Source: Thiothrix sp.
Lineage (GTDB): Bacteria; Pseudomonadota; Gammaproteobacteria; Thiotrichales; Thiotrichaceae
Assembly: GCA_020442915.1 (NCBI GenBank)
Contig: JAGRJD010000001.1
Location: 93,919 to 157,918, forward strand
DNA length: 64,000 nt
Direction of reading: 5' to 3'
The first letter of the stretch is position 1. Every line of letters begins with the position of its first letter. The notes beneath the pieces are model-generated. The model ran no database searches, had not been told where the DNA came from, and saw only the letters and a program-made list of their open reading frames with translations. A program made the translations under genes and the position numbers. Below are positions 18,170 to 26,858 of the stretch, in pieces.

Positions 18170-19087
18170 TCAAACGGGCTGGCGGGTGCTGCGGGCCGGT
18201 ACAGCACGCATCCGGACCAGAATGGCTTTCGAGCGCCCCAGCAGCACTGCCGAAAAAATCAGTGCGCACCCCAGCAGCTGCAGCATGCTCATGCCCTGCC
18301 CGAGCCAGAACAGGCCCAGCAGGGCCACCCAGACCGGCTCCAGCACCAGAATCAACGCCACATTGCTGGCACTGGTCCGGCCCTGGGCCCAGGTCTGGAG
18401 CACAAAACGGCCACTGGTAGACAGCAGCACACTGGCCATGAGCCAGCCCCAGACCGCCAGGGAGGCTGTCATCCCCTGCCCTTCAAACAGCAGTGACAGC
18501 GGCAGCACCACCACTGCCACCATCAGCTGCTGTACCGCCACCAGCCCCAGCGCCGGAATGCGGCGGGCAGCCGTGCTGTTGAGGTTGAGGAACAGGGCGA
18601 ACAACAGGGCTGACAACGCGATATAAAATTCGCCCGGCCCGAAGACAAAGCCATCCTCCAGCAGCAGGCAGGCCACCCCGACCAGTGCCACCGGCAAGGC
18701 CAGCCAATGCATCAGTCCCGGACGCTCCCCGAACAGCAGGCCCAGCAGTGGCACCAGCAAAAAGTTCAGGCTCAGGATAAAAGCACCGATCCCCATGTGC
18801 GTGCTGTACTGCAAACCCAGAATCCAGCACATCATGCCCCCGGCAAACGCCAGTCCCGCCGGAACAATCGCCAGCAACTCCCGCCGACTGCGCCCGCGCA
18901 GCCCGCGCCAGCCCAGCATCAACAGCAGCAAACCTGAAAACAGGAAGCGCAGGGCGATAAACAGTAAAGGCGGCATGCCGGTCAGGGCTTCGGAGGAAAA
19001 GAACCAGCCCAGAGAAGCAATCAGCGTCACCAGCACCAAGGCAAGGTCAGCCAGGGCATGTTCGGACAGGGAAAAACGGCCAGCCAT
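18170..19087 (-). CDS. EamA/DMT family transporter
   Basis: A 305-aa membrane protein of about ten spans made of two EamA repeats, the first including LIASLGWFFSSEALTG and ALRFLFSGLLLL, the second AQGRTSASNVALILVLEPVWVALLG. It belongs to the drug/metabolite transporter superfamily, which exports amino acids, nucleosides or drugs. The ATG at 19087 is chosen over a TTG at 19105; neither has a strong ribosome site. It converges with mltA, leaving 19 bp. Substrate unknown. Confidence 0.85.
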   Translation of the reverse strand: MAGRFSLSEHALADLALVLVTLIASLGWFFSSEALTGMPPLLFIALRFLFSGLLLLMLGWRGLRGRSRRELLAIVPAGLAFAGGMMCWILGLQYSTHMGIGAFILSLNFLLVPLLGLLFGERPGLMHWLALPVALVGVACLLLEDGFVFGPGEFYIALSALLFALFLNLNSTAARRIPALGLVAVQQLMVAVVVLPLSLLFEGQGMTASLAVWGWLMASVLLSTSGRFVLQTWAQGRTSASNVALILVLEPVWVALLGLFWLGQGMSMLQLLGCALIFSAVLLGRSKAILVRMRAVPARSTRQPV

Positions 19088-19171
19088 AAAATTTGTGCAC
19101 TGCAAAAAACCAAAACCGCATCATGCCCGAGAACGGGGTGACAGACAAGCTGTAAACCACCTGCCTGAGAC

Positions 19172-21355
19172 TTATGCCAGGCCCGGATGCCGGATCAGCC
19201 AACACCTGTGAATGTTCGGATCACGCTGAAAATCCTCCGGGATGGATGGCTTGTGGAAATCCTGCAGCTCATAGCGCTGTTCCAGTACCGGGTCGATTTT
19301 AAAACGGCGGAAATTGTTGGAAAACACCAGCACGCCGTCCGGTTCCAGCACCCGCATGGCATCATCGATCAGGGCCACATGATCACGCTGGACATCAAAG
19401 ACATCCTGCATGCGCCTGGAGTTGCTGAAGGTCGGCGGGTCAAGAAAAATCAGCTGATAGCGTCCCCGACACCCGGCCAGCCACTCCACCGCATTGGCAC
19501 GGATGAAACGCCAGGTATAGGGGCTGGGCCGGAAACCGTTAAGACGGAAATTGGCCTGGGCCCAGTCAAGGTAGGTCTGGGACATATCCACACTGTCGAC
19601 CCGCTGCGCCCCGCCCATGGCCGCATGCACACTCACCGCCCCGGTATAGCAGAACAGGTTGAGCACGGTCCTGCCCTTGCTGTGCTGCTGCACCCAATGG
19701 CGCATCGGGCGATGATCCAGAAACAGGCCGGTATCCAGGTATTCGGTGAGATTGACCCTGAACTTCACCCCATGCTCAAACACGGTCAGGTTCCGGGCCT
19801 CACCCTGTTTCTGATACTGCTCAGGGCCACGCTGGCGTTTGCGTTCCTTGAGCACAATATGCTGCGGGTCCACATCCAGCACCTCCGGCAGGGTCAGCAA
19901 CGCCTGCTCCAGCCGCTGGTGGGCCAGCTTCGGATCAATGCTGGCGGGTGCAGCATATTCCTGCACATGCAGCCAGTCGCCATACCGGTCCACCGCCAGT
20001 GCAAACTCCGGAATATCGGCGTCATAAATGCGGTAGGCATTGGTTTCCTGACGCTTGAGGAAAGGCTTGAGGCGACGCAGGTTTTTGCGCAAGCGGTTGG
20101 CAAAATCCTCGGAAATCCAGACCGTAGGCCGCTGCTTCTGCTTCAGGGTATCCAGGGTCCAGAGCTGGCTTTCCTGGCGTCCGTTCATGACGCGGTAGGT
20201 ACGGCTGTAAAACAGGTCGGTCATGGCCAGCGGGGCCTCCATGGGGGCAAACAGCGCCCCCCGGAATCCGGATGGCAGGGCGGCCAGTGCCTGCCCGCTG
20301 GCGGCATAACGCGGGCGCACGCGGGCTGCCGTGTCCTCCTTGCCGAATGCCAGCCGGGTCACCACCAGCCCCTGCGCCTGCGCCGCCGGTAGCAGCGTTG
20401 TTCCCCACACCCCGCCCGGCAGGCCCAGCAGGTCCCAGTCAGCCTGCGCCACTGCCAGTGCCCGGGCATCCGTATCAGCGCCCAGAAACCGCACGCTCCC
20501 GGCCTGCGCCAATCCGGCTTCGCGCCGCTGACGGGCTTCCTGCAGCAGTGCCTCCCACAACCCGGCATCATGCCCCGGCCAACGGCTGGCCACCGTGCTT
20601 CCACGCAGCAGGCCGGGTGCAATGTCATAAGCCATCAAGGCCCCTTCGATCAGAAACACCCCGGTGCCACACTGTGGCTCGAACAGGGTCAGTACTGCAG
20701 CCGGGCCGGTGTTCGTATCCGTGCGGGTATCGGCACGGGCTTGCCGATGGGCCTGCAACAAGGCAGGCCAGCCTGCGCGCACCAGAATGGCAGCAGCCAG
20801 ATTTTCATGCAGGGCATAATGCTGCTCCGGATCACGATAGCCGCGTGCATGCAGCCCGCCGCTACTCAACTCCACGCCGATGCTGGCTTTGCCGCTGTAG
20901 AGATTGACCGATACCACCACATCCGGATGCTCACTGATATCCGGCCTGCGTCCACCCCGACGGCGGAACTGATCCACAATGCGATCCTTGACCCACTGCG
21001 CCCCGAAGCGGGTATTGCCAATGTCATCATTGCGCCCGGAAAAGCGCACCCGAAAGCTGCCGTCAGGGCGGATGTGGGTGCTCCAGTCCACGCCCTCAAG
21101 CAGCCGGGCCAGCTCGGCCTGATCCTTGCCATAGCCCTGTACCAGCTGCAGAGTCAGGCGTGAAGCCAGCCGGCTCCAGAGCAGCACCCGACAGGCAAAA
21201 GCCAGATCACCCCCAGCCAGCACTCCGGCATACCCGGTCTTCACTGATACCGCCCCCAGTGCAGTCAGCTCCTCCGCCAGCAACGGCTCGACCAATGGCG
21301 GGCAGGCCACAAACCAGAGCATGGGCTCCGCAGTGGGAGAAAGATCGGCGGGCAT
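19172..21355 (-). CDS. rlmL: 23S rRNA methyltransferase RlmKL, N-terminal half possibly inactive
   Basis: A 727-aa protein with the full domain order of RlmKL: THUMP RNA-binding domain (about 50-160), RlmL-type methyltransferase for m2G2445 (about 165-400), and RlmK-type methyltransferase for m7G2069 (about 420-727). The RlmK half is intact, with NLFCYTGAVSVHAA and the LDPPTFSNS motif at 638-646. In the RlmL half the SAM motif survives as EPQCGTG (226-232) in place of DPMCGSG, but where the catalytic NPPYG should stand the sequence reads RLAFG (334-338). The flanking alignment is continuous, so this looks like real loss of the amine-methylating motif rather than a frameshift. The m2G2445 activity is therefore doubtful. 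Confidence 0.9.
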   Translation of the reverse strand: MPADLSPTAEPMLWFVACPPLVEPLLAEELTALGAVSVKTGYAGVLAGGDLAFACRVLLWSRLASRLTLQLVQGYGKDQAELARLLEGVDWSTHIRPDGSFRVRFSGRNDDIGNTRFGAQWVKDRIVDQFRRRGGRRPDISEHPDVVVSVNLYSGKASIGVELSSGGLHARGYRDPEQHYALHENLAAAILVRAGWPALLQAHRQARADTRTDTNTGPAAVLTLFEPQCGTGVFLIEGALMAYDIAPGLLRGSTVASRWPGHDAGLWEALLQEARQRREAGLAQAGSVRFLGADTDARALAVAQADWDLLGLPGGVWGTTLLPAAQAQGLVVTRLAFGKEDTAARVRPRYAASGQALAALPSGFRGALFAPMEAPLAMTDLFYSRTYRVMNGRQESQLWTLDTLKQKQRPTVWISEDFANRLRKNLRRLKPFLKRQETNAYRIYDADIPEFALAVDRYGDWLHVQEYAAPASIDPKLAHQRLEQALLTLPEVLDVDPQHIVLKERKRQRGPEQYQKQGEARNLTVFEHGVKFRVNLTEYLDTGLFLDHRPMRHWVQQHSKGRTVLNLFCYTGAVSVHAAMGGAQRVDSVDMSQTYLDWAQANFRLNGFRPSPYTWRFIRANAVEWLAGCRGRYQLIFLDPPTFSNSRRMQDVFDVQRDHVALIDDAMRVLEPDGVLVFSNNFRRFKIDPVLEQRYELQDFHKPSIPEDFQRDPNIHRCWLIRHPGLA

Positions 21356-21526
21356 GGGCAGGATTCCGGGGAAAACGCTGATTCTAGCATCAGGCTACCC
21401 CATGGCCCAAGCGTGATCTTGCCGGTTCAGAAGTCAGGATTTGCCCCATTCCGTACCACCTCTGGACCGGTTGGTGAAAGCAGGCTGGCGGAGAATCGGC
21501 AGAGGCGCCTGCCCGTCACCGTTCGC

Positions 21527-21820
21527 TCATGCCGCTGAGCACAATGCCTGCACCGCTACCAGCGTCAGCCCGGTCTTTGATGCGATGGTGGCATCATCCA
21601 GCAGCTCCAGCAGGTTACGGGCAATGTCCAGCTTCTCTTCCTTCCGGCCCGTCTGCAGCCCTCCTCCAGTCCCTCCTGCCGGCCCTCCGCCCGGGCCGTG
21701 TCCTCCGAGTTCTTCAGGTGCTGATGCAGCTGAGGTCGAAAATGGCCCGCCGGTCCACCGGGCCGATGCCCTGATACTCGTTCTTGGTGTAGTTCAGCTC
21801 CACAATCTCCGGTTTATCGG
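21527..21820 (-). pseudogene. Remnant of an Rpn-type PD-(D/E)XK nuclease/putative transposase
   Basis: Read leftwards, this stretch encodes DKPEIVELNYTKNEYQGIG, then PVDRRAIFDLSCIST and a stop, and after one frame change RKEEKLDIARNLLELLDDA and TIASKTGLTLVAVQAL, ending with TGA at 21527-21529. This is the C-terminal third of Rpn (recombination-promoting nuclease, PD-(D/E)XK transposase) proteins, with its Gly/Arg/Glu-rich hinge. The nuclease core is missing and the reading frame is broken, so it is a dead fragment. Such genes spread as dispersed copies in many proteobacteria. Confidence 0.7.
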
Positions 21821-21831
21821 TCCTATGACAC

Positions 21832-22020
21832 CATTCCTCAGCGGATTGATGGTGCGCAGGCGCAGCACTTCGCACCCCTTGAGGCGGGTGGAGCTGAGGC
21901 AGGCAAAACCACTCCCGGCCAGTACCTGTGCCCGGCGGGCGTGCTCACCTTCAGCCGCCCCACGCAGGGCAAAGCAGACAATGCCGTGGTACGGGCGTCG
22001 GGATGCCATTTCACCAGCGT
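21832..22020 (-). pseudogene. Remnant of a group II pyridoxal-dependent decarboxylase, C-terminal end
   Basis: The minus strand reads YHGIVCFALRG followed by AQVLAGSGFACLSSTRLKG and CEVLRLRTINP. The pattern (VCF strand, variable helix, ASG-type strand, T-x-L-x-G turn, VLR-x-x-x-x-NP) resembles the C-terminal subdomain of aromatic-L-amino-acid/diaminobutyrate decarboxylases. There is no start codon context or PLP domain, and it runs straight into the Rpn fragment. I read it as a gene fossil; the assignment rests on about 50 residues by eye. Confidence 0.4.
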
Positions 22021-22083
22021 TTGACCTCGTAACTATGGCTGGATAATATCGGCTCAGGAATTTGAACAAGGGGTAGTCTCTTG

Positions 22084-22100
22084 ATGGGATATGATCCCAT
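22084..22100. repeat. Inverted repeat upstream of birA
   Basis: Perfect ATGGGAT-ATG-ATCCCAT, followed seven bases later by a third half-copy GATGGGAC. It lies about 110 bp before birA in an otherwise plain 160-bp leader; it could be an operator or a chance palindrome. A second, AT-rich symmetry TTGTTT-AA-AAACAA sits near 22168-22181. Confidence 0.35.
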
Positions 22101-22206
22101 GAGATGGGACAGGTAAACTTACCGGGCATGGGCCGTTGTGGAAAATACCTGCAACAGGGCATTTTTTGTTTAAAAACAAGGAATATAACTAGGGATGTCA
22201 TCCTGA

Positions 22207-22983
22207 ATGAGCCTGAACCCGCTGGATGCTGAAGCCATCCGAGCCTCCCTGTCTCCGACCGTGGCCGCTGCCCTGGGGCCGATCCAGGTATTCCGGCAGC
22301 TGGATTCCACCAACTGCTGGCTGCTGGAACAGGGGCGGAGCGGGGATGTATGTCTGGCCGAGGCCCAGACGGCCGGGCGTGGGCGTTACGGCAAACGCTG
22401 GCAGTCACCGGAGGGCAATATCTACTGTTCACTGCGCTGGCATTTTGATACCGTACCACCACAGTTCGGCTGCCTGAGTCTGGTGACCGGTGTGGCACTG
22501 GCACAGGCACTGGAGCAGGTCGGACTCACGGGACACGGACTCAAGTGGCCGAATGACCTCTGGCATCAGGACCGCAAACTGGGGGGTATCCTGATCCAGA
22601 CGGCAGATGTTCCGTCACAGGTAGTGATCGGTATCGGGCTCAATGTGCAGATGGCGGTTGATACCGAGACACCGATTGACCAACCCTGGTGCCAGTTGTC
22701 TGATTTACTTGCCTTCCTGCCGGACAGGAACCATCTTCTCGGGGTGATGCTGGAACAACTGGTTCCGGCCCTGCAGCGTTTCCCGGCCTTCAGCCTGCCT
22801 GCGTTTCTGCCGGAATGGGAACGTCGGGATGTGCTCAACGGGCGCCGCATCCGTGCCCTGTCCGGCCATGATACCCTGACCGGGGTGGCCATGGGGCTGG
22901 ACAGCCGGGGCTGGCTGCGACTTCGGGACCCGAGTGGCCGCGAGCATGCCTTTTCATCAGCAGACGTATCCATAAAACTGTGA
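22207..22983 (+). CDS. birA: Biotin--[acetyl-CoA-carboxylase] ligase, short form
   Basis: A 258-aa biotin protein ligase that makes biotinyl-AMP and transfers biotin to the carboxylase carrier protein. The biotin-binding loop GRGRYGKRWQSPEGNIYCSL, the KWPNDLW motif and KLGGILIQ are present, followed by the small C-terminal SH3-like domain. It lacks the N-terminal winged helix of E. coli BirA, so it should not repress biotin genes. First gene of a tight cluster birA-coaX-SPOR-cbiX, with the coaX start overlapping its stop. Confidence 0.93.
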   Translation: MSLNPLDAEAIRASLSPTVAAALGPIQVFRQLDSTNCWLLEQGRSGDVCLAEAQTAGRGRYGKRWQSPEGNIYCSLRWHFDTVPPQFGCLSLVTGVALAQALEQVGLTGHGLKWPNDLWHQDRKLGGILIQTADVPSQVVIGIGLNVQMAVDTETPIDQPWCQLSDLLAFLPDRNHLLGVMLEQLVPALQRFPAFSLPAFLPEWERRDVLNGRRIRALSGHDTLTGVAMGLDSRGWLRLRDPSGREHAFSSADVSIKL

Positions 22984-23753
22984 CAAGCTTGTTGATCGAC
23001 GCCGGAAATTCCCGGCTTAAATGGTCTTTGCTGCATGGCGGCGGGCGCAGTGCCCAGCAATCCTGCAGTTATGAGCCCGGTAAACCGGTACCGGCGGCAG
23101 CCCTGGCATGCCTGCAGGCATTGCTGGCACAGCAGGCCGGTGTGGAACAGCTGGTACTGGTTCATGTACTGGGGCATGCATTTACCACCGGACTGGTGGC
23201 GCTGGGAGAGCGCCATCACTGCCGGGTGCTGGTAGTACAGAGTCAGGCGCACCATGCCGGTGTGACCAATGCCTATGCCCGCCCCGAACACCTGGGCGCG
23301 GATCGCTTTGTCGGCCTGCTGGCGGCCCGCCGGCTGGTACCGGCACAGGCGGCCATCGTGATCGACTGTGGTACGGCAGTGACCCTGGACGGGTTGCAGG
23401 CGGACGGTATCCACTGTGGCGGCCTGATCCTGCCGGGCCTCGGCTTGCTGGGGCAGGCCCTGACCAGTCGCACCCAGGCGGCCCACATGGCCGAACTGGA
23501 TATGTCCAGGCCGATGGTTTTTGCCGATAATACCCGTCAGGCCATGGGTAGTGGCTGCCTGCTGGGGCTGGCCGGTGCGCTGGAGGGCATCCGGCGGCGC
23601 ATGCAGATGCAGCTGGGCGCGGATACCGTGACCCTGCTGTGTGGCGGTGATGCCGGGCGGCTGCATGCCCTGCTGGAGCGGCCCGAACAGGTCAGGCTGG
23701 TGCCGGACCTGCTGATGGCGGGCCTGCAGCATTATCTGGAGCAACAGTCATGA
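22980..23753 (+). CDS. coaX: Type III pantothenate kinase
   Basis: A 257-aa ASKHA-fold kinase catalysing the first step of CoA synthesis. The motifs are DAGNSRLKW at the N terminus, GADRFVGLLAAR, the catalytic-core DCGTAVTLDGL, and a C-terminal LLCGGDAGRL. The GTG start at 22980 overlaps the birA stop (GTGA). The birA-coaX pair is common in Betaproteobacteria, where the kinase was also described as Baf. There is no sign of truncation. Confidence 0.93.
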   Translation: MTSLLIDAGNSRLKWSLLHGGGRSAQQSCSYEPGKPVPAAALACLQALLAQQAGVEQLVLVHVLGHAFTTGLVALGERHHCRVLVVQSQAHHAGVTNAYARPEHLGADRFVGLLAARRLVPAQAAIVIDCGTAVTLDGLQADGIHCGGLILPGLGLLGQALTSRTQAAHMAELDMSRPMVFADNTRQAMGSGCLLGLAGALEGIRRRMQMQLGADTVTLLCGGDAGRLHALLERPEQVRLVPDLLMAGLQHYLEQQS

Positions 23754-24388
23754 TGAATCTGCTGGTGATCCTGCTGGTGTTCCTCAACCTGTCCCTGCTG
23801 GCTCTCAACCTGGGGCTGGTGGGCAGCTTGGGCAGCATTCCGCTGACGGAGCCGGGCATCGCTTCGCTGGAGCTGGTGCATGAGGTACCACCGGTCGGTT
23901 ACAGCAGTGGTCAGGGGGTCGACAGCAGCTGCTATACCATTGGTCCCTACAACAGCGAGCGGGCCGCACAACAGGTTATGGCGCGCATCCGCAATTATGG
24001 CCTTGCGGTGCAGATGCGCTCGCTGCGGACCATGGAAACCCTGAGTTACCTGGTTTACATCCCGGCCCAGTCCAGCGAGGCTGAAGTGGAACGGATCACC
24101 CGTGATCTGGCGCGTTATGATGTTCCGGATTACATGGTGATCAGGGAAGGTCCCTACCAGAATGCCATTTCGCTCGGTTTCTTTGAGGACCTGCAGAAGG
24201 CGAAACGCCATACCGAATACATCCGTTATCTGGGCTATGATGCCCGCTATACGGAGCAGAAGGCGGCGCGGGAAGTGTTCTGGCTGGATTATGATGAACC
24301 GTTCGGCAGCAATACACCGGTCCTGGACTGGAGCCAGGCGGTGGATTCCGCCTCGCGCCTGCAGTTGATTCCGCGTGCCTGCCGTTGA
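23750..24388 (+). CDS. Membrane-anchored SPOR-domain protein
   Basis: A 212-aa protein with one N-terminal membrane segment (LLVILLVFLNLSLLALNLGLVG) and a periplasmic part. Residues about 60-145 resemble a SPOR peptidoglycan-binding domain (CYTIGPYNSERAAQQVMARI, then YLVYIPAQSS and YMVIREGPYQNAISLGFF), and a second weaker repeat follows (GFFEDLQKAKRHTEYIRYLG). The start overlaps the coaX stop (ATGATGA). SPOR proteins are often drawn to denuded septal peptidoglycan, so a division or cell-wall role is likely. The fixed place after birA-coaX is shared with many Betaproteobacteria. Confidence 0.8.
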   Translation: MMNLLVILLVFLNLSLLALNLGLVGSLGSIPLTEPGIASLELVHEVPPVGYSSGQGVDSSCYTIGPYNSERAAQQVMARIRNYGLAVQMRSLRTMETLSYLVYIPAQSSEAEVERITRDLARYDVPDYMVIREGPYQNAISLGFFEDLQKAKRHTEYIRYLGYDARYTEQKAAREVFWLDYDEPFGSNTPVLDWSQAVDSASRLQLIPRACR

Positions 24389-24398
24389 GGAGCGACCC

Positions 24399-24830
24399 TT
24401 GAAAAGCCTGTTGCTGGTGGCACATGGCAGCCGCCGTCCGGCCTCGAATGAGGAAATCCGCAGCCTGACCCGGCAGGTGGCAGCCCGTTCCGGTACGGCT
24501 TTTGGCCATGTGGACTGTGCCTTTCTGGAGCTGGCCGAGCCCTCGATCGGTGCAGGGATCGAAGCCGGGATTGCTGCCGGTGCCACCGAAATCGTGGTAT
24601 TTCCCTGTTTCCTGTCCGCCGGACGCCATGTGGTGCAGGATGTGCCGGACCAGGTGGCGGCCAAGCAGCGTGAGCACCCGGATGTGGTGCTGCGCATAGG
24701 CAGCCACCTGGGGGCATCGACGGTTTTACCGGAGCTGATTCTGGCAACGGTAGCACAGGGTTTCTGTGTGTGTGGCCGGGTACGGGCACAATGCAGATTT
24801 CCGCACTGCCGGCCAGTGGATGGAAACTGA
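24399..24830 (+). CDS. CbiX/SirB-type chelatase domain protein
   Basis: A 143-aa single-domain protein of the class II chelatase family (sirohydrochlorin cobalto- or ferrochelatase). LLLVAHGSRRPASNEEI gives the metal-binding His, and FPCFLSAGRHVVQDVP gives the second His. The TTG start at 24399 is supported by GAGGAG seven bases upstream and lies 11 bp after the SPOR gene. The last about 25 residues (GFCVCGRVRAQCRF) do not resemble the usual family end, so the C terminus may have been altered by a frameshift. No siroheme or cobalamin genes are adjacent. Confidence 0.75.
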   Translation: MKSLLLVAHGSRRPASNEEIRSLTRQVAARSGTAFGHVDCAFLELAEPSIGAGIEAGIAAGATEIVVFPCFLSAGRHVVQDVPDQVAAKQREHPDVVLRIGSHLGASTVLPELILATVAQGFCVCGRVRAQCRFPHCRPVDGN

Positions 24831-25226
24831 AGAATAACCTGATCCGGAACCGGTTCTGGAGAGGAAATGGGACGGCACCAGAAAATCGTGTGAGGCTTCA
24901 GCCTTGAACCGAAAGTTCAAGGTGGAACCCGATTCCATGCCATAAGGCTTACCGACTTGCAGTCATGCACACAGGCATGAAAAACAGATTCCTGGATCAA
25001 GTATTAGGCTCAAGGATTTATCCACCCCATCACGGGTTCCCCAGTTCGCCGTCCTTGAGGCCATACTATTACATTCAGGTGCATGAGAAAAGTTTTCCGG
25101 ATGAAAAAGCGTGTAACCTGATAGACAATGCTGGCCATCAGAACCTCACCGCAAAAAAGTTTCATCTGACTACGTGAGTCAGTTCAACTCATCTAAAGCA
25201 TGACCCTTCTCCGAAGTATGGCCTGC
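24831..25226. other. Intergenic region with two small symmetric elements
   Basis: About 400 bp without a credible gene. It contains the near-perfect palindrome CCGGAACCGGTTCTGG (24844-24859) and a hairpin CCTTGAAC-CGAAA-GTTCAAGG (24902-24922), which may end or stabilise the birA-cbiX transcript although no T tract follows. A terminator-like hairpin for ribE lies at its right end. The middle part holds nothing I recognise. Confidence 0.4.
25153..25182 (-). terminator. Probable terminator of ribE
   Basis: On the minus strand CTGACT-CACGT-AGTCAG forms a 6-bp stem, and a run of six T follows after seven bases. It lies about 45 bp past the ribE stop. The gap before the T run makes it weak. Confidence 0.4.
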
Positions 25227-25928
25227 TTACGCCTTTCCTGGCAGTACCACCGGTCGTTCCAGCTCAATGCCGCGCTCGGCCAGCAAAGCCTCCAGAGCCG
25301 GCAGCAGGTCGCCAAGGTATTCTTCCAGTGTATCACGCACGGTATCGACCATGACCTGGGTGCTGCGCTCGATTTCGACATTGATACGGTCACCCGGTGC
25401 CTTGGCTTCAAACGTGGTCATGCGCCGGGTTTCCGGAATCAGCCAGACTTCAAACCAGCCGGCTTTCCTGTCAGCTTCCGAGACCGTCAGGCTCACCCCG
25501 TTCAGGGCAATATACCCTTTGGCAAAAATATAGCGCATCCACGGCTCCGGTACCCCGAAACGCAGGCAGGCATTATTTTCCTGATGGCGGATTTCCAGCA
25601 CGGTGGCACAGCAATCCACATGCCCGGACAGGGGATGCCCGCCGATTTCCGCCCCATCCTTTGCCGCCCGCTCCACATTCACCTGACCGCCTTCAGCAAA
25701 ATCCCCCAGGCTGCTGACCTGCAGGCTCTGCCAGATCACATCGAAACTGGCGGTATTCGCATCAAGCACCTGCGTCACCGTCAGACAGACCCCGTCCACC
25801 GCCACACTGGCTCCGACTTCAAGCCCTTGGCAGAAACCCTCCGGGAACGTGATGACAAACGTGCGCATGCCGGTCTTATCGGTAATACGCGTCAGGGTAG
25901 CTATACCCTGAACAATGCCGGTAAACAT
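25227..25928 (-). CDS. ribE: Riboflavin synthase
   Basis: A 233-aa enzyme that dismutates two 6,7-dimethyl-8-ribityllumazine molecules to riboflavin. It begins with the invariant MFTGIVQG and has two lumazine-binding repeats: VAVDGVCLTVTQ in the first and YIALNGVSLTVSEA in the second, each preceded by a GGHPLSGHVD-type segment. The start at 25928 is fixed by this motif. The C terminus is about 20 residues longer than usual, ending in a charged helix. It stands alone, without ribD, ribBA or ribH, and I see no FMN riboswitch upstream. Confidence 0.93.
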   Translation of the reverse strand: MFTGIVQGIATLTRITDKTGMRTFVITFPEGFCQGLEVGASVAVDGVCLTVTQVLDANTASFDVIWQSLQVSSLGDFAEGGQVNVERAAKDGAEIGGHPLSGHVDCCATVLEIRHQENNACLRFGVPEPWMRYIFAKGYIALNGVSLTVSEADRKAGWFEVWLIPETRRMTTFEAKAPGDRINVEIERSTQVMVDTVRDTLEEYLGDLLPALEALLAERGIELERPVVLPGKA

Positions 25929-26184
25929 GAAGACACTCCCAGAATTACAATCCGACAAGGGTTCCAGAGTTGGAGGATGGTGTCAAACAGGTTACGCCGC
26001 ATCAGGGCGGCAGTCTGCTTGATCTTTTGCAGTGACTCTGCAATGCTCGACATCAGATGGACTTCCACCCTGACTGACGCTTGCAGATACGCTGCAGCCG
26101 GCAGAGCTCATCCGGATTCATGCCACTGCCGGTATCGGAATGAAATGGCGTTATTCGTAAAGTGCGAAACGTGGTACCAATTGA

Positions 26185-26841
26185 ATGCTGTTTCTGATAC
26201 TGGATGATCATCCGTTATTTGCAGACGCCCTGCGGCAGGTTCTGCTGCGTTATGCCGATCATGTCATCGTCCGGATTGCGCCAAGTGTTGTACAGGCTCA
26301 AGCCTTGATCAATTCGGGCTTGGCGTTTGACCTGTTTCTGGTGGACCTCAAATTGCCGGGGCTGGATGGCTTTTCATTCATTCACTGGATAAAAAAGCAG
26401 AATATTGCCACACCGGTCATCGTCATCTCATCCTCGGATACCGTGGAATACGATGAGGGTCTCCAGGCACTGGGCGTGATGGACTTCATCCATAAATCAG
26501 CCGACAGCAGGAGCATCCTGAAATCCATTCATGCAGTCCTGCTGCTGAAGACTCCTGCAGGTGCAAATGCAGGCGACAGCAGAGGCCACAGGGCACCCGG
26601 CCAGTCCACCGATCCGGTCTGCACAACACAACAGCAGGGATTCTGCCTGACGCGAAGGCAGATGGAGATTCTGTCCCTGATGAATGGCGGCCTGTCAAAC
26701 CGGGAGATCGGTCTGCAGCTCAACATTGCCGAATCCACCGTCAAGAAACACGTTTCCAGCCTGATCAGGCTTTTTTCTGCACATAATCGAACCAAATGCA
26801 TTTTGGAAGCCAGGCGACTGGGCGTATTGCCGGACAGCTGA
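26185..26841 (+). CDS. LuxR/NarL-family response regulator
   Basis: A 218-aa regulator. The receiver domain (1 to about 115) has the acidic pair in LILDDHP, the phospho-acceptor Asp in FLVDLKLPGLDG, the Thr/Ser switch in VIVISSSD and the Lys in DFIHKSAD. A flexible, Gln/Pro-rich linker precedes the C-terminal helix-turn-helix (LTRRQMEILSLMNGGLSNREIGLQLNIAESTVKKHV). The hybrid kinase gene starts 18 bp after its stop on the same strand, so the two form a two-component pair. Targets are unknown; the secreted protein gene at 28.7-30.0 kb converges on the pair. Confidence 0.9.
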   Translation: MLFLILDDHPLFADALRQVLLRYADHVIVRIAPSVVQAQALINSGLAFDLFLVDLKLPGLDGFSFIHWIKKQNIATPVIVISSSDTVEYDEGLQALGVMDFIHKSADSRSILKSIHAVLLLKTPAGANAGDSRGHRAPGQSTDPVCTTQQQGFCLTRRQMEILSLMNGGLSNREIGLQLNIAESTVKKHVSSLIRLFSAHNRTKCILEARRLGVLPDS

Positions 26842-26858
26842 CTGCCGCAAGGGTGAAC

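Noticed and set aside
24965..25177. A 70-codon plus-strand frame in the gap before ribE
   Set aside because: No ribosome site, no signal peptide or domain, and an unremarkable composition.
25990..26125. Two short minus-strand frames upstream of ribE, one starting MSSIAESLQKIKQ like YggS
   Set aside because: The resemblance covers only about a dozen residues and the frame then diverges and stops, so it is probably chance.
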